From Meiothermus hypogaeus (lineage in GTDB: Bacteria; Deinococcota; Deinococci; Deinococcales; Thermaceae): a DNA stretch of 64,000 bases. The stretch is from the NCBI RefSeq assembly GCF_003574035.1, contig NZ_QWKY01000010.1, positions 1 to 64,000 of the forward strand. Direction: 5' to 3'. Shown here in pieces: positions 28,875-36,471 of this stretch; the stretch's first letter is position 1; each line of letters opens with the position of its first letter. The notes below the pieces were generated by a model. The model saw only the letters and a program-made list of their open reading frames with translations. It was not told where the DNA came from and ran no database searches. Made by a program: the position numbers and the translations under genes.

Positions 28875-29666
28875 CTAGCGTATGAAACCGGGCAGATCCA
28901 TCCGCGCCCCGTTGGCCTGCACGTTCATGAAGAGGGTCAGGGCGATGATGGGTTCGGAGTAGAAGTCGGGCGCAGGCATGCTCAGGTTGCTGTAGCAAGC
29001 CCGGATGCGGTCGGCCATGGTCCAGGCCTGGTCGTTGGAGTAACGGAAGGCTGGCCAGTGGCTGGCTGCGCGTTTATCTTTGAGGATATCGGAATAAGGG
29101 AGAACGCCGGCCCGCTTGCCCACATAGGTGACGTGGCAGGTTGCGCAGCCCATGTCGCGTGGGCCGGCCCGCAGGTAGAAAAGCCGCTCCCCTAGCTCGT
29201 AGAGCTTCTTTTCCTGAGGCATCAGGGGGCGCACCGTCACCGGCTGCTCGTGGGAAAGGGAGGCCAGGTAAAAGGCAATCGCCACCACCTCGCTGCGCTT
29301 AATTTCCTGAGGCTGGAAGCCCTGGAGCCGGATCATGCAGGTGCGGATGCGCGAGTCGAGGTCTTCCACCCGGCGGGTGTCGAAGAAGTAGCGGGGCAGC
29401 CGCCCCACCACACCTTCAAGCTTCCCCGGTCCCCGGCCAAAGTCGCAGGCCTCGAGGCTGGCCTGCTTGGGTCCACGCTTGGCCTTGAACAGTTGTTCGC
29501 CCTGTTCAACGTACAGGTCGCTGGGCAGGATGCCTCCGCTCTGCTCCAGAAGTTGCTTCTTTTGTTTTTCGGCCTCCTTGACCGGATCGTCTTCTTCCTG
29601 GGCCAACACAAACAGGCTGAAGAGGGCCAGAACTGCCGCCCCTACCAAACGCCAGAAGCGACCCAT
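28875..29666 (-). CDS. soxA2: SoxA cytochrome, copy 2
   Basis: This 263-aa exported SoxA paralogue has heme site GCATCHVTYVG and active-site Cys in DRIRACYSNLSMPAPDFYSEPIIAL. The N-terminal cysteines of copy 1 are kept (EACDFG, RTCMIR). The surroundings of the active-site cysteine differ (YSNLSMPAP against YESVSIHPP), as does the heme region (VTYVGKRAG), so the two SoxXA complexes could differ in substrate or redox potential. It lies 9 bp after soxZ. Confidence 0.92.
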   Translation of the reverse strand: MGRFWRLVGAAVLALFSLFVLAQEEDDPVKEAEKQKKQLLEQSGGILPSDLYVEQGEQLFKAKRGPKQASLEACDFGRGPGKLEGVVGRLPRYFFDTRRVEDLDSRIRTCMIRLQGFQPQEIKRSEVVAIAFYLASLSHEQPVTVRPLMPQEKKLYELGERLFYLRAGPRDMGCATCHVTYVGKRAGVLPYSDILKDKRAASHWPAFRYSNDQAWTMADRIRACYSNLSMPAPDFYSEPIIALTLFMNVQANGARMDLPGFIR

Positions 29667-29675
29667 CCGAACCTC

Positions 29676-30002
29676 CTAGGCCAGCGTCAGGTCTGCGGTC
29701 TTTTCACCGGTTTGGCCGTTGAGGTCTTTGCAGGTGACCTTGAGCTGGCCGGCCTTGGTGGCCTTCATCTTGAAGGCAAACAGCGGGTTGGCGCTGGTGC
29801 CGGGGCCAGGCTTGACCTGAGCAATGAGCTGGTTGTCCATCAGCACGTTGACTTCGTTGATGTAATCGGCAGGAATTTGCTTACCGCTGGCGTCCCGGCG
29901 GGTACCGGGTTCCATGGGGTGCTGAACCACAATCTGTACGCGAACCTCATCGCCGGCTTTGGGTTTGGCCGGGTTGAAACGAACCAAAATGTTGATCGCC
30001 AT
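29676..30002 (-). CDS. soxZ: SoxZ
   Basis: The 108-aa immunoglobulin-like subunit of the SoxYZ carrier starts MAINILVRFNPAKPKAGDEVRVQIVVQHPMEPGTR, the standard SoxZ opening, and ends with KATKAGQLKVTCKDLNGQTG. It has no signal and should leave the cell bound to SoxY through the Tat path. ATG 30002 has AAGGAGG upstream; an earlier in-frame codon (30023) lies in the soxY end. It is 11 bp after soxY. Confidence 0.95.
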   Translation of the reverse strand: MAINILVRFNPAKPKAGDEVRVQIVVQHPMEPGTRRDASGKQIPADYINEVNVLMDNQLIAQVKPGPGTSANPLFAFKMKATKAGQLKVTCKDLNGQTGEKTADLTLA

Positions 30003-30013
30003 TGCACGCCTCC

Positions 30014-30475
30014 TTAACCGCAACCACCTACCGTGACCCGCACCGACTGCGAAGCCATCAAGAACTTACCGTCCTTGGTCTCGACCACTGCCCGAACCGG
30101 AGCTGTTTCGGCTACCCGCACACGGGTTGCGTAATAGGGCAAGACCCCGTTCAACACAACAGTGAAGAGCAGGGGATTGGCGTTCTTATCGCTGAAGCAG
30201 TGAATGGCCTTGACCTGATCAGCCGGCAGGCTGGCCTCAATTTCTACCGGTACGTTCGCACCCGACTCAGCGATGGTAGGCGCGACCAGCTTAACCTGCT
30301 GCGAGGGGGTTAGATCCTTAAAGCTCTTGCCCAGCACCTGTTGCAAGCCTTTCTCGAGGTTGGCAATGTCTTCGCCCTCGAGGCCCCCCTGGGCCAGCGC
30401 CGAAGTCAGTTGGTTGGCCAACATGCTTCCGGCGACCGCACCGGCCGACGCCTTTAGAAATGTCCTTCTATCCAC
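30014..30475 (-). CDS. soxY: SoxY sulfur carrier protein
   Basis: SoxY carries pathway intermediates on a C-terminal swinging-arm cysteine; the protein ends VTVGGCG, the canonical GGCGG-type arm missing the last Gly. The 153-aa product has a Tat leader (DRRTFLKASAGAVAGSMLANQ). I use GTG 30475 because GGGAGG lies 8 bp upstream and the leader then starts correctly. A start 24 bp earlier, with no ribosome site, would add MRKWEVKV. The gene starts inside the end of soxW. Confidence 0.94.
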   Translation of the reverse strand: MDRRTFLKASAGAVAGSMLANQLTSALAQGGLEGEDIANLEKGLQQVLGKSFKDLTPSQQVKLVAPTIAESGANVPVEIEASLPADQVKAIHCFSDKNANPLLFTVVLNGVLPYYATRVRVAETAPVRAVVETKDGKFLMASQSVRVTVGGCG

Positions 30476-30902
30476 AACCTTCACCTCCCACTTTCGCACA
30501 GATCTGCCGAAGTTCGCTCAGAAACTGCGCACGGGTGCGGCTACCGAATAGCCGGCCCGCCTCTTTCCACGTACCCCCCTGGGGTACGAAGAAGACAAAA
30601 CTAGGGGTACCAAAAGCCCGCATTTGTGTGCTAAGGGCACGCCCTTCAGGGCTCTGGCTGTCCACGCTGGCTACCACAAAACGCTGGCGTAAGGCTTTGG
30701 AGACCGCCTCGTCAGAGAGCACAAATGTATTCATCTGATCACAATACGGGCAGGCATGGCTCCAAAAATAGACCATCAAAATGCGCCCCTGTGACTGGGC
30801 ATACTGGCTGGCCTGGCCATAGGGATACCAGCGGTCAAAGTCCACTTCCTGGGCGCTGACCATAAGTAAAGATCCAACCAGTACCAACAGCATGTATCTC
30901 AT
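30468..30902 (-). CDS. soxW: SoxW-like exported thioredoxin
   Basis: The 144-aa protein has a signal peptide (MLLVLVGSLLMVSA) and a thioredoxin domain with active site HACPYCDQM. Redox-active CPYC and the later cis-Pro motif GTPSFVFF fit SoxW, which reduces the SoxY arm with electrons from CcdA/SoxV. A second pair of cysteines near the C-terminus (QICAK, GEGCG) is extra. It is the first gene of the sox operon and overlaps soxY by 8 bp. Confidence 0.88.
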   Translation of the reverse strand: MRYMLLVLVGSLLMVSAQEVDFDRWYPYGQASQYAQSQGRILMVYFWSHACPYCDQMNTFVLSDEAVSKALRQRFVVASVDSQSPEGRALSTQMRAFGTPSFVFFVPQGGTWKEAGRLFGSRTRAQFLSELRQICAKVGGEGCG

Positions 30903-30929
30903 ACGTGCACCGTAGGTTTCGATTACATA

Positions 30930-30958
30930 TTAATACTACCTGGGGGTATGGACGTCAA
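30930..30958 (-). promoter_or_regulatory. soxW operon promoter with operator in the spacer
   Basis: On the minus strand TTGACG (complement of 30953-30958) and TATTAA (complement of 30930-30935) are exactly 17 bp apart. The palindrome ATACTACCTGGGGGTAT (30933-30949, plus-strand reading) fills the spacer and overlaps the -10 box. A bound protein here would block polymerase. The layout is the same as at the persulfide dioxygenase promoter. Confidence 0.7.
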
Positions 30959-31257
30959 CTCTGCGCTAAGCGGTCTTGAATCAAAGAAATACTGCACAGA
31001 AAGCTGATTACAGTGTTTGAGGCCTTTTTATTTATGATACAAGGGCTTATTGCTTTAGGATATAATCCTTATTACCATTTGAGGCCCGAACCTGCAGGAG
31101 TGGGGTGCTTTGGTGACGGTGCAGGAAAGCGCATTTTGCAGGCTTGCTGCGATGCTCCTTTCAAGATTGAATCCCCATCCCTTGTCAGTGCGGTCTATAT
31201 GCTATTTAATTTATAGCTAAATACCCGCTATAGGTATCGATTGATCAGGGGGAAAAC
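30959..31257. promoter_or_regulatory. soxW/tlpA divergent intergenic region
   Basis: No gene is supported here; a 67-codon frame at 31013-31216 has no ribosome site or family. ATACCCGCTATAGGTAT (31221-31237) is another 17-bp ATACC..GGTAT palindrome, 21-37 bp before tlpA, and AT-rich stretches (TTTAAT, TATAGC) give possible -10 boxes. TTGATCAGGGGGAAAAC supplies the ribosome site for tlpA. Confidence 0.5.
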
Positions 31258-31737
31258 ATGAACCGTTGGTTGGCAATCTTAGCTTTGCTCGCAATTGTTC
31301 TGGCAGCCTCGCCGGGACAGGTAGCCCCGGACTTTCGCTTGCGCGATGCGTCGGGGAAGGCATACTCCCTGGCCAGCTTCAAAGGCCGGCCGGTGGTGAT
31401 TACCTTTTGGGCCAGCTGGTGCCCTGTCTGCCGGGCCGAGTTTCCCAAACTGCACCAGCTTGCCCAGGAATACAAGGTGCCCTTTGTGGTGATCAGCCGC
31501 GAGCCGCGCGATACCGAACAGGTGGTGCGGGATTACATGAAAAACTACCCCCGCTTCCTTCCCCTGCTGGCCCAGCCTGGGGGGGATAACCCGGTGGCCG
31601 TTGCCAACCGTTACAAGGTACTGGGCCAGCCCTGGACTTTTGTTTTGGACGGCGAGGGAAAAATCGTCAACCTGTATGCCGGCAAGGTGGAGGTGGAGTC
31701 CCTAAAGGATGACCTGGCCTTGGCCGGGTACGAGTGA
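31258..31737 (+). CDS. TlpA/ResA-type exported thioredoxin
   Basis: The 159-aa protein has a short signal peptide or anchor (WLAILALLAIVLAASPG). Its peroxiredoxin-like thioredoxin domain shows APDFRLRDASGKAYSLASFKG, the active site WASWCPVCRAEF and cis-Pro GQPWTFVLDGEG. Such proteins reduce apocytochrome cysteines for heme attachment or act with CcdA on SoxY. It is divergent from soxW and has an ATACC..GGTAT palindrome in its promoter, so it is probably controlled together with the sox operon. Confidence 0.9.
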   Translation: MNRWLAILALLAIVLAASPGQVAPDFRLRDASGKAYSLASFKGRPVVITFWASWCPVCRAEFPKLHQLAQEYKVPFVVISREPRDTEQVVRDYMKNYPRFLPLLAQPGGDNPVAVANRYKVLGQPWTFVLDGEGKIVNLYAGKVEVESLKDDLALAGYE

Positions 31738-31765
31738 ATCTGGCGTGGTTAGCCGGGCGGTTGTT

Positions 31766-31828
31766 CCCCGTCCCGCAACCTGGGGGACGGGGTAAAGCAA
31801 ACAGCGCCAGCCTGGATGCGCTGCTTTT
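31766..31828. terminator. Two hairpins after tlpA
   Basis: CCCCGTCCC (31766-31774) pairs with GGGACGGGG (31784-31792) but has no T-run. CAGCGC (31802-31807) pairs with GCGCTG (31818-31823) and is followed by CTTTTG, a weak intrinsic terminator for tlpA. The region also ends the convergent CZB gene. Confidence 0.55.
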
Positions 31829-31838
31829 GCGAGCGGGT

Positions 31839-32291
31839 TTAGTTCAGAGTACGCTCTTTGTGCACGAGGGCGGCAAGGTTGAACACGATGTCTTTGGATA
31901 GCCGGTCGAAGTCGGCCTCGAGCATGGCTTGAGCCGCCTCCACCCCGCGCATACGTAGGGTTTGTACCACCCGGGCTGCATAGAGGTGAAACGAGCGGTG
32001 CGCTTCGCGTAACGTGGCAAACTCGGGGTGCAGGGCCAGGGTGCTACGGGCTGCCTGGCCATAGAGCCACTGACCCAGGAGGCACTGGTTGTCCTGCATG
32101 ATTACACCAATGTCGAGCTCTTCGTTGGAACGGCCCAGAATGCAGTCCTCGAGCCGCTTGCGCCAGGCCAGGTGGGCATTGATGACGGCCTGCACATCCA
32201 GGCCCAGAAAATGCTGCTCGCCTTCATCTAGTTTGGGGGCTTCCTGGGGTTGTTTGCGGCCCCAACTCCGGAGCCAGTCCAAAAGGTTCAT
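31839..32291 (-). CDS. Stand-alone CZB-domain (zinc-binding chemoreceptor-type) protein
   Basis: The 150-aa soluble protein matches the CZB domain seen in chemoreceptors and diguanylate cyclases: NAHLAWRKRLEDCIL, then DNQCLLGQWLYG, LHPEFATLREAHRSFHLYA. The first His, the Cys of QCLLGQW and two later His form the zinc site. CZB zinc-cysteine centres sense HOCl or zinc. Here no signalling domain is attached, and a chemotaxis system is not seen. TAATAT lies 7 nt before ATG 32291, so the mRNA is probably leaderless; a TTG at 32312 is less likely. Confidence 0.8.
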   Translation of the reverse strand: MNLLDWLRSWGRKQPQEAPKLDEGEQHFLGLDVQAVINAHLAWRKRLEDCILGRSNEELDIGVIMQDNQCLLGQWLYGQAARSTLALHPEFATLREAHRSFHLYAARVVQTLRMRGVEAAQAMLEADFDRLSKDIVFNLAALVHKERTLN

Positions 32292-32454
32292 AAGTGGTAT
32301 ATTATGATTCAATTGTGGAACAGGTGTGCAAAATAGCCTTTAGCAACGCGTTATAACCGTTACGCCGGTCGAAACCGTAGCTTTTCAGTGGCTTTTTAAT
32401 GGAAAGCCCCCACCCAGCGATGGTGTGGAAGTAAAGGGGGTGTTTGACAGCGGT

Positions 32455-33219
32455 CTACCCGTGCAGCACCCTGGGCAGGTTCTGCCAGAGAATAAAGACC
32501 CCCATTACCACCAGAAACCCAGCAAAGCCGCGCCGCAGGGTTAGCTGGGGTATGGAGGCGGCGAGGCGCCCCCCCAGGAGGCTACCCACAATGCCGAGCG
32601 CCGCGAAGATCAGCACAATGTCCCAGTGAACCGTATAGCCCTGCGCTGGCAGCAGGTGCAAGTATTTGTAGAAGCCGCTGGCCGACTTCATGGCCACCAC
32701 CAGCAGGCTGGTGCCCACCGCCAGGTGCATGGGGAGTCCGCCCAACAACACCAGCGCGGGTACGATCAGGAAACCCCCACCCACCCCCACCAGCCCGGTC
32801 AGGACGCCCACCGCCAGACCATCCAGAATGATTTTGATATAGGAGCGCTTTTGGGGGCTGACCTCGAGCCGGGGCGGGCGGAACATCATGTAAGCGGCCA
32901 GCAGCATCACCACCGCAAACAGCCCCAGTTGCCAGACCCCCGGCACCCACTGGGAAAAATAGGCCCCCAGGTAGGTGCCGGCCATACCGGGCAGGCCAAA
33001 AAACAGCACGTTGCGCCAGTCAATAAGGCCCCTGATGGCATAGGGCAGGGCCCCCACCAGGGCAATCAGGCCCACAATGGCCAGCGACTCGGCAATGGCC
33101 AGCTTGTCGGGTTCACCCACCAGGTAGACCAGAATGGGCACCGTCAGGATGGAGCCCCCCGAGCCCAGCATGCCCAGGGCCAGGCCAATCAGAATCGCGC
33201 CAAACCAGGCTAGGAGCAT
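32455..33219 (-). CDS. TauE/SafE-type sulfite or organosulfonate exporter
   Basis: The 254-aa protein has about eight membrane helices and the TSUP family repeats: [21 protein letters not shown] at the N-terminus and [25 protein letters not shown] in the second half. Family members export sulfite, thiosulfate or sulfoacetate. At the end of a persulfide-oxidising cluster it would remove the sulfite made by the dioxygenase. It overlaps the preceding rhodanese gene by 10 bp. Confidence 0.88.
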   Translation of the reverse strand: MLLAWFGAILIGLALGMLGSGGSILTVPILVYLVGEPDKLAIAESLAIVGLIALVGALPYAIRGLIDWRNVLFFGLPGMAGTYLGAYFSQWVPGVWQLGLFAVVMLLAAYMMFRPPRLEVSPQKRSYIKIILDGLAVGVLTGLVGVGGGFLIVPALVLLGGLPMHLAVGTSLLVVAMKSASGFYKYLHLLPAQGYTVHWDIVLIFAALGIVGSLLGGRLAASIPQLTLRRGFAGFLVVMGVFILWQNLPRVLHG

Positions 33220-33575
33220 GGGGCCTCCTCGGGCTTGAATGGGGCCTCAACTGCTGTGCTGTTGGGAGTAGGGGATGTGGAGTGCTCGAGCCCATATCCC
33301 TGGGCCGCATACCCTTGAATACCGCTCACCAGCTTACCTACCTCAAAACCCTCGTATTCCAACACCTCCGCTGCCAACCCGGCCCGGCTGCCGGTAGCGC
33401 AGATGGTTACGATAGGACTCTGCAAGGTAGCCAGACCGTCCAGGAGCTGTTCCAGGGGGAGGTTGCGCGAGCCCGGGATGTGCCCGCTGGCATACTCTTC
33501 CGGCGAGCGCACATCTATCAGCAAGGCCCCTCGTTTTTGCCAGAGGGAAAGCTCGTTGGGGAATACGTCGTGCAT
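33210..33575 (-). CDS. Cytoplasmic rhodanese, catalytic loop CATGSRA
   Basis: The 121-aa single-domain rhodanese shows LLIDVRSPEEYASGHIPGSRNLPL and the active-site loop CATGSRAG. A C-terminal tail of about 20 residues is Pro- and Ser-rich. ATG 33575 overlaps the stop of the previous rhodanese gene. The series of rhodaneses in this operon passes sulfane sulfur from SQR products to glutathione-like thiols or to the dioxygenase. Confidence 0.88.
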   Translation of the reverse strand: MHDVFPNELSLWQKRGALLIDVRSPEEYASGHIPGSRNLPLEQLLDGLATLQSPIVTICATGSRAGLAAEVLEYEGFEVGKLVSGIQGYAAQGYGLEHSTSPTPNSTAVEAPFKPEEAPCS

Positions 33576-33916
33576 CACTTCACCGGTAGCTTGTGCCGCT
33601 TCCAGGCCTCGAGGCCGCCCACCAGATTGTAGACCTGGAAGCCTTTGCCGGCCAGAAAGCGGGCCGCGCTGGCACTGCGGCTTCCGCTTCGGCACTGGCA
33701 GATAATCTCTTTGTTCCTGGGCAGTTTCTCCCACTCGAGGGCCAGCTTATCCAGCGGCAGGCTCTGTGAGCCGGGGATTTTGGCTTCCTTGCGCTCCAGG
33801 GGGGTGCGTACATCCAGGATGAGGGCCCCGGTTTTGGCCTTTTCGTAGGCCTCCGCAGGGCTGAGGCGGCCCACCGCCGCCCCGCCGCCCAACAGGTTTT
33901 TGAGCCAGCCGATCAA
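33575..33916 (-). CDS. Cytoplasmic rhodanese, catalytic loop CRSGSRS
   Basis: The 113-aa protein has an amphipathic N-terminus (MIGWLKNLLGGGAAVG) that may lie on the membrane. The rhodanese domain shows ALILDVRTPLERKEAKIPGSQSLPL and IICQCRSGSRSASAARFL, with the catalytic Cys in CRSGSRS and a second Cys two residues before it. It overlaps its neighbours at both ends by a few bases, indicating tight translational coupling. Confidence 0.88.
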   Translation of the reverse strand: MIGWLKNLLGGGAAVGRLSPAEAYEKAKTGALILDVRTPLERKEAKIPGSQSLPLDKLALEWEKLPRNKEIICQCRSGSRSASAARFLAGKGFQVYNLVGGLEAWKRHKLPVK

Positions 33917-34575
33917 CGTTCCACCTCAAACCCGGCGCTCATCCAGCCGTAGGTGCCGCCTTCCAGGTTGCCCACCTTTTCTTTGGCAAAGCCGTGCCCC
34001 ACCAGGTACTCCGAGGCCTGGGACGAACGGCCCCCCGAGGCGCAGACCACAACCAGCTTGCGGTCTTTAGGCAGCTTGCCCACCTCTGCGGTAAAGCGCC
34101 CCAGGGGAATGTTCACGGCGCCGGGTACGTGCCCCATGGCGTACTCGTAGGGTTCGCGCACATCTACCACATACGCACCCTCCTGAATCCACTGCTGGGC
34201 CTCGTGGGGGGTCAGCTCGGTGAAGGCGGTGTCGTGGTAGGTTGCTTCCAGGGGCTCTGTATCCAGCGGCAGCCCGGCCTGGTACCAGGCCATGATGCCC
34301 CCATCCAGGTTCAGCAGGTTGCTGTACCCCTTAGCCGAGAGCCAGCCTGCCGCCTGGGCGCTGCGGTTGCCGCTGCGGCAGTAGAGCACCACCGGTTGAT
34401 CTTTGGGAATCTCCGAGAAGCGCCCGGCGAACTCGGATAGCGGAATCAGCTCGGCGCCTTCGATGCGCACCTGGGCAAACTCTTCAGGTTCGCGCACATC
34501 CACAAACAGCACCTTTTGCTCCTGCAACCGACGGGCTTCTTGTGGGTTGATGTCTTTGTATGGAACGGTGAGCAT
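33913..34575 (-). CDS. Two-domain rhodanese with two intact active sites
   Basis: The 220-aa protein contains two rhodanese domains (about residues 8-105 and 115-215). Active-site loops are CRSGNRSAQ and CASGGRSSQ, so both halves keep a cysteine, unlike classic two-domain rhodaneses where the N-terminal half is inactive. ATG 34575 is used. A longer in-frame reading upstream is a shadow of the next gene. It lies 11 bp after the preceding rhodanese gene. Confidence 0.88.
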   Translation of the reverse strand: MLTVPYKDINPQEARRLQEQKVLFVDVREPEEFAQVRIEGAELIPLSEFAGRFSEIPKDQPVVLYCRSGNRSAQAAGWLSAKGYSNLLNLDGGIMAWYQAGLPLDTEPLEATYHDTAFTELTPHEAQQWIQEGAYVVDVREPYEYAMGHVPGAVNIPLGRFTAEVGKLPKDRKLVVVCASGGRSSQASEYLVGHGFAKEKVGNLEGGTYGWMSAGFEVER

Positions 34576-34586
34576 GGTTTTCCTCC

Positions 34587-34895
34587 CTAGACGGGGCTTG
34601 CGCAGGGGATGCCGGCTTCGCACCAGGCCTTGATACCCCCCTCGAGGTGCCAGACCTTTTTGTGGCCCAGGTTTTGTAGTGTTTTGAGCGCTTCTTGTGA
34701 GCGGTTGCCGCTGCGGCAGTAGAGCAACACCGGCTTGTCGTGCCCCAGGTACAAAGGGGCCAGGGCCTCGAGCCGGGACATCGGCAGGCGCAGGGCCCCC
34801 GGCAGGAGGCCGCTGGCCCATTCTTCGGGTTCGCGGATGTCCACCACTTGAAAGCGCTCCAGGGTTTGATAGGCAGTTTTGACGCTCAGGTTCAT
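34587..34895 (-). CDS. Cytoplasmic rhodanese, catalytic loop CRSGNRS
   Basis: The 102-aa single-domain rhodanese has FQVVDIREPEEWASGLLPGALRLPM and LLYCRSGNRSQEALKTL, with a further Cys pair near the C-terminus (AWCEAGIPCASPV). The active loop equals that of the first domain of the next gene, suggesting local duplication. It is 66 bp downstream of the dioxygenase fusion and part of the same operon. Confidence 0.88.
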   Translation of the reverse strand: MNLSVKTAYQTLERFQVVDIREPEEWASGLLPGALRLPMSRLEALAPLYLGHDKPVLLYCRSGNRSQEALKTLQNLGHKKVWHLEGGIKAWCEAGIPCASPV

Positions 34896-34961
34896 ATTCT
34901 CGGTTTCGTGGGGGAGCCCCCAGCCAGAGCCAGGGGCTCGTTTGTAGGGTTCAGTCCTGTA

Positions 34962-36404
34962 CTAGGCCTCCACCAGCTCGCGGGCCGGGCCTTTCTCTAC
35001 CGGGAAGCCTTCCTGCTGCCAGGCCCGGATGCCACCGGTGAGGTTGATCAGGTTGCTGAAGCCTGCCGAGAGCAGGGCGCTGATGGCGGTGGAGGAGCGG
35101 TCGCCGCCCAGGCAATGCACCACCACCGGCTTGTCCTTGGGAATGCGGTTCAGGTTGTTCATCACCCGTCCAGCGTGGATATTCAGGGCACCAGGGATGT
35201 GACCGGCCAGGTACTCGTCGGCTCCGCGCACGTCCAGGATGGCTACCTCGCCTTTTTCCCAGCGGGCCTTGGTCTCGGCGGCGGTGATCTGCGGCACGGT
35301 CTCGAGCTCACCCTGCACGTAACCCTCGAGGCTGGGAATATAGCCCACCACCCGGTCCAGCCCGATACGGATGAGCTGCTTGACCAGCTCGGGCACCCGC
35401 TCGGGGCCGGCCAGCAGAATCAGGTCGCGGTCGTAGGGCAGCAGCCAGCCGGCCCAGGTCGAGAAGCTCTTGCCCGCCGGGATGTTGATGGCCCCTTTGA
35501 GGTGCCCCCCGGCAAAGGCCAGCTTGTCGCGGGTGTCTACCAGCAAAGCGCCTTCGGACAGCTTTTGCTGGAACTGCTCTAAGGTGAAGAGGTGCGGCTC
35601 TTTGAGGTCGCCCAGAATTGGCATGCCGTCGCGGTTGAGCCGCTTCATCTGGGCGAAGTAGTAGGGGGCCTCGGGCTGGCCCGAAAGCAGGGCCTTCACA
35701 AAGCCTTCTTCATCATTGTTGCGCAGGTAGTCGGCCCACCAGGCAAAGCGGCGTTCATAGCCCACGGTGGTGCTGGCCACGGCCCCCAGCCCCTTGCCGC
35801 AGGCGCTGCCCGCACCGTGGCCGGGCCAGACCTGCACGTAGTCGGGCAGGGTGAGGAATTTTTCCTTGAGGCTCTTGAACATGCGGCGTGCGCCGGGCTC
35901 GGCAGTGCCCATAATGCCGGCGGCCTCTTCCAGCAGGTCGGGGCGGCCAATATCGCCCACAAACACAAAGTCGCCGGTCAGGAAGAAGCCGGGTTCTGTG
36001 GCAGCAGCACCATCTTGCACCAGGAAGCTGATGTGCTCGGGGGTATGGCCGGGGGTGTGTACCACGGTGAGGGTGATGTTGCCCAGCTTGATCTGGTCGC
36101 CATCCTTCACGAGCTGGTAATCGAAGCCCTCGAGGCCCTTGTACTTCCAGTTTTCGTCGCCTTCGTCACTCAGGTAGAGCTTGGCCCCGGTGGCCCTGGC
36201 CAGCTCGCGGGCTCCCGAAAGGTAGTCGGCGTGGATGTGGGTCTCGGTGATGGCCACGATTCGCATACCGTTCTTCTGGGCTTCGTCCAGGTACACCTGG
36301 ATATCGCGCCGGGGGTCGACCACCACCGCAGTACCGGCCGACTGACAACCGATAAAGTAGCTACCCTGCGCCAGTCCTTCCTCGTAGATTTGCTTGAAAA
36401 GCAT
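34962..36404 (-). CDS. Persulfide dioxygenase-rhodanese fusion (ETHE1/CstB type)
   Basis: The 480-aa protein joins a metallo-beta-lactamase domain (about residues 1-240) to two rhodanese domains (about 265-360 and 375-475). Iron and fold ligands are THIHADYLSG, HTPGHTPEH, FLTGDFVFVGDIGRPDL and WPGHGAGSACG. The last rhodanese keeps CLGGDRS, but the first has LAGPERV at the loop and no cysteine, so it is inactive. Such proteins oxidise persulfide to sulfite and then to thiosulfate. The promoter carries two ATACC-type palindromes, matching CstR control of CstB in Staphylococcus. Confidence 0.92.
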   Translation of the reverse strand: MLFKQIYEEGLAQGSYFIGCQSAGTAVVVDPRRDIQVYLDEAQKNGMRIVAITETHIHADYLSGARELARATGAKLYLSDEGDENWKYKGLEGFDYQLVKDGDQIKLGNITLTVVHTPGHTPEHISFLVQDGAAATEPGFFLTGDFVFVGDIGRPDLLEEAAGIMGTAEPGARRMFKSLKEKFLTLPDYVQVWPGHGAGSACGKGLGAVASTTVGYERRFAWWADYLRNNDEEGFVKALLSGQPEAPYYFAQMKRLNRDGMPILGDLKEPHLFTLEQFQQKLSEGALLVDTRDKLAFAGGHLKGAINIPAGKSFSTWAGWLLPYDRDLILLAGPERVPELVKQLIRIGLDRVVGYIPSLEGYVQGELETVPQITAAETKARWEKGEVAILDVRGADEYLAGHIPGALNIHAGRVMNNLNRIPKDKPVVVHCLGGDRSSTAISALLSAGFSNLINLTGGIRAWQQEGFPVEKGPARELVEA

Positions 36405-36426
36405 GCACGAACCTCCTGGCTCGTAG

Positions 36427-36471
36427 AATATATCCCTGGGGGGTATTTTGTCAAATACCCCCCCACGATAT
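36427..36471 (-). promoter_or_regulatory. Persulfide dioxygenase promoter with two CsoR/CstR-like sites
   Basis: On the minus strand TTGACA (complement of 36449-36454) and TATATT (complement of 36427-36432) are 16 bp apart. ATATCCCTGGGGGGTAT (36430-36446) fills the spacer; a second, half-degenerate site ATACCCCCCCACGATAT (36455-36471) lies just upstream of the -35 box. The two sites are 25 bp apart centre to centre. Confidence 0.75.

Noticed and set aside
31013-31216. A 67-codon open frame between soxW and tlpA
   Set aside because: No ribosome site, no family likeness, and it lies in an AT-rich regulatory region with operator-like palindromes.
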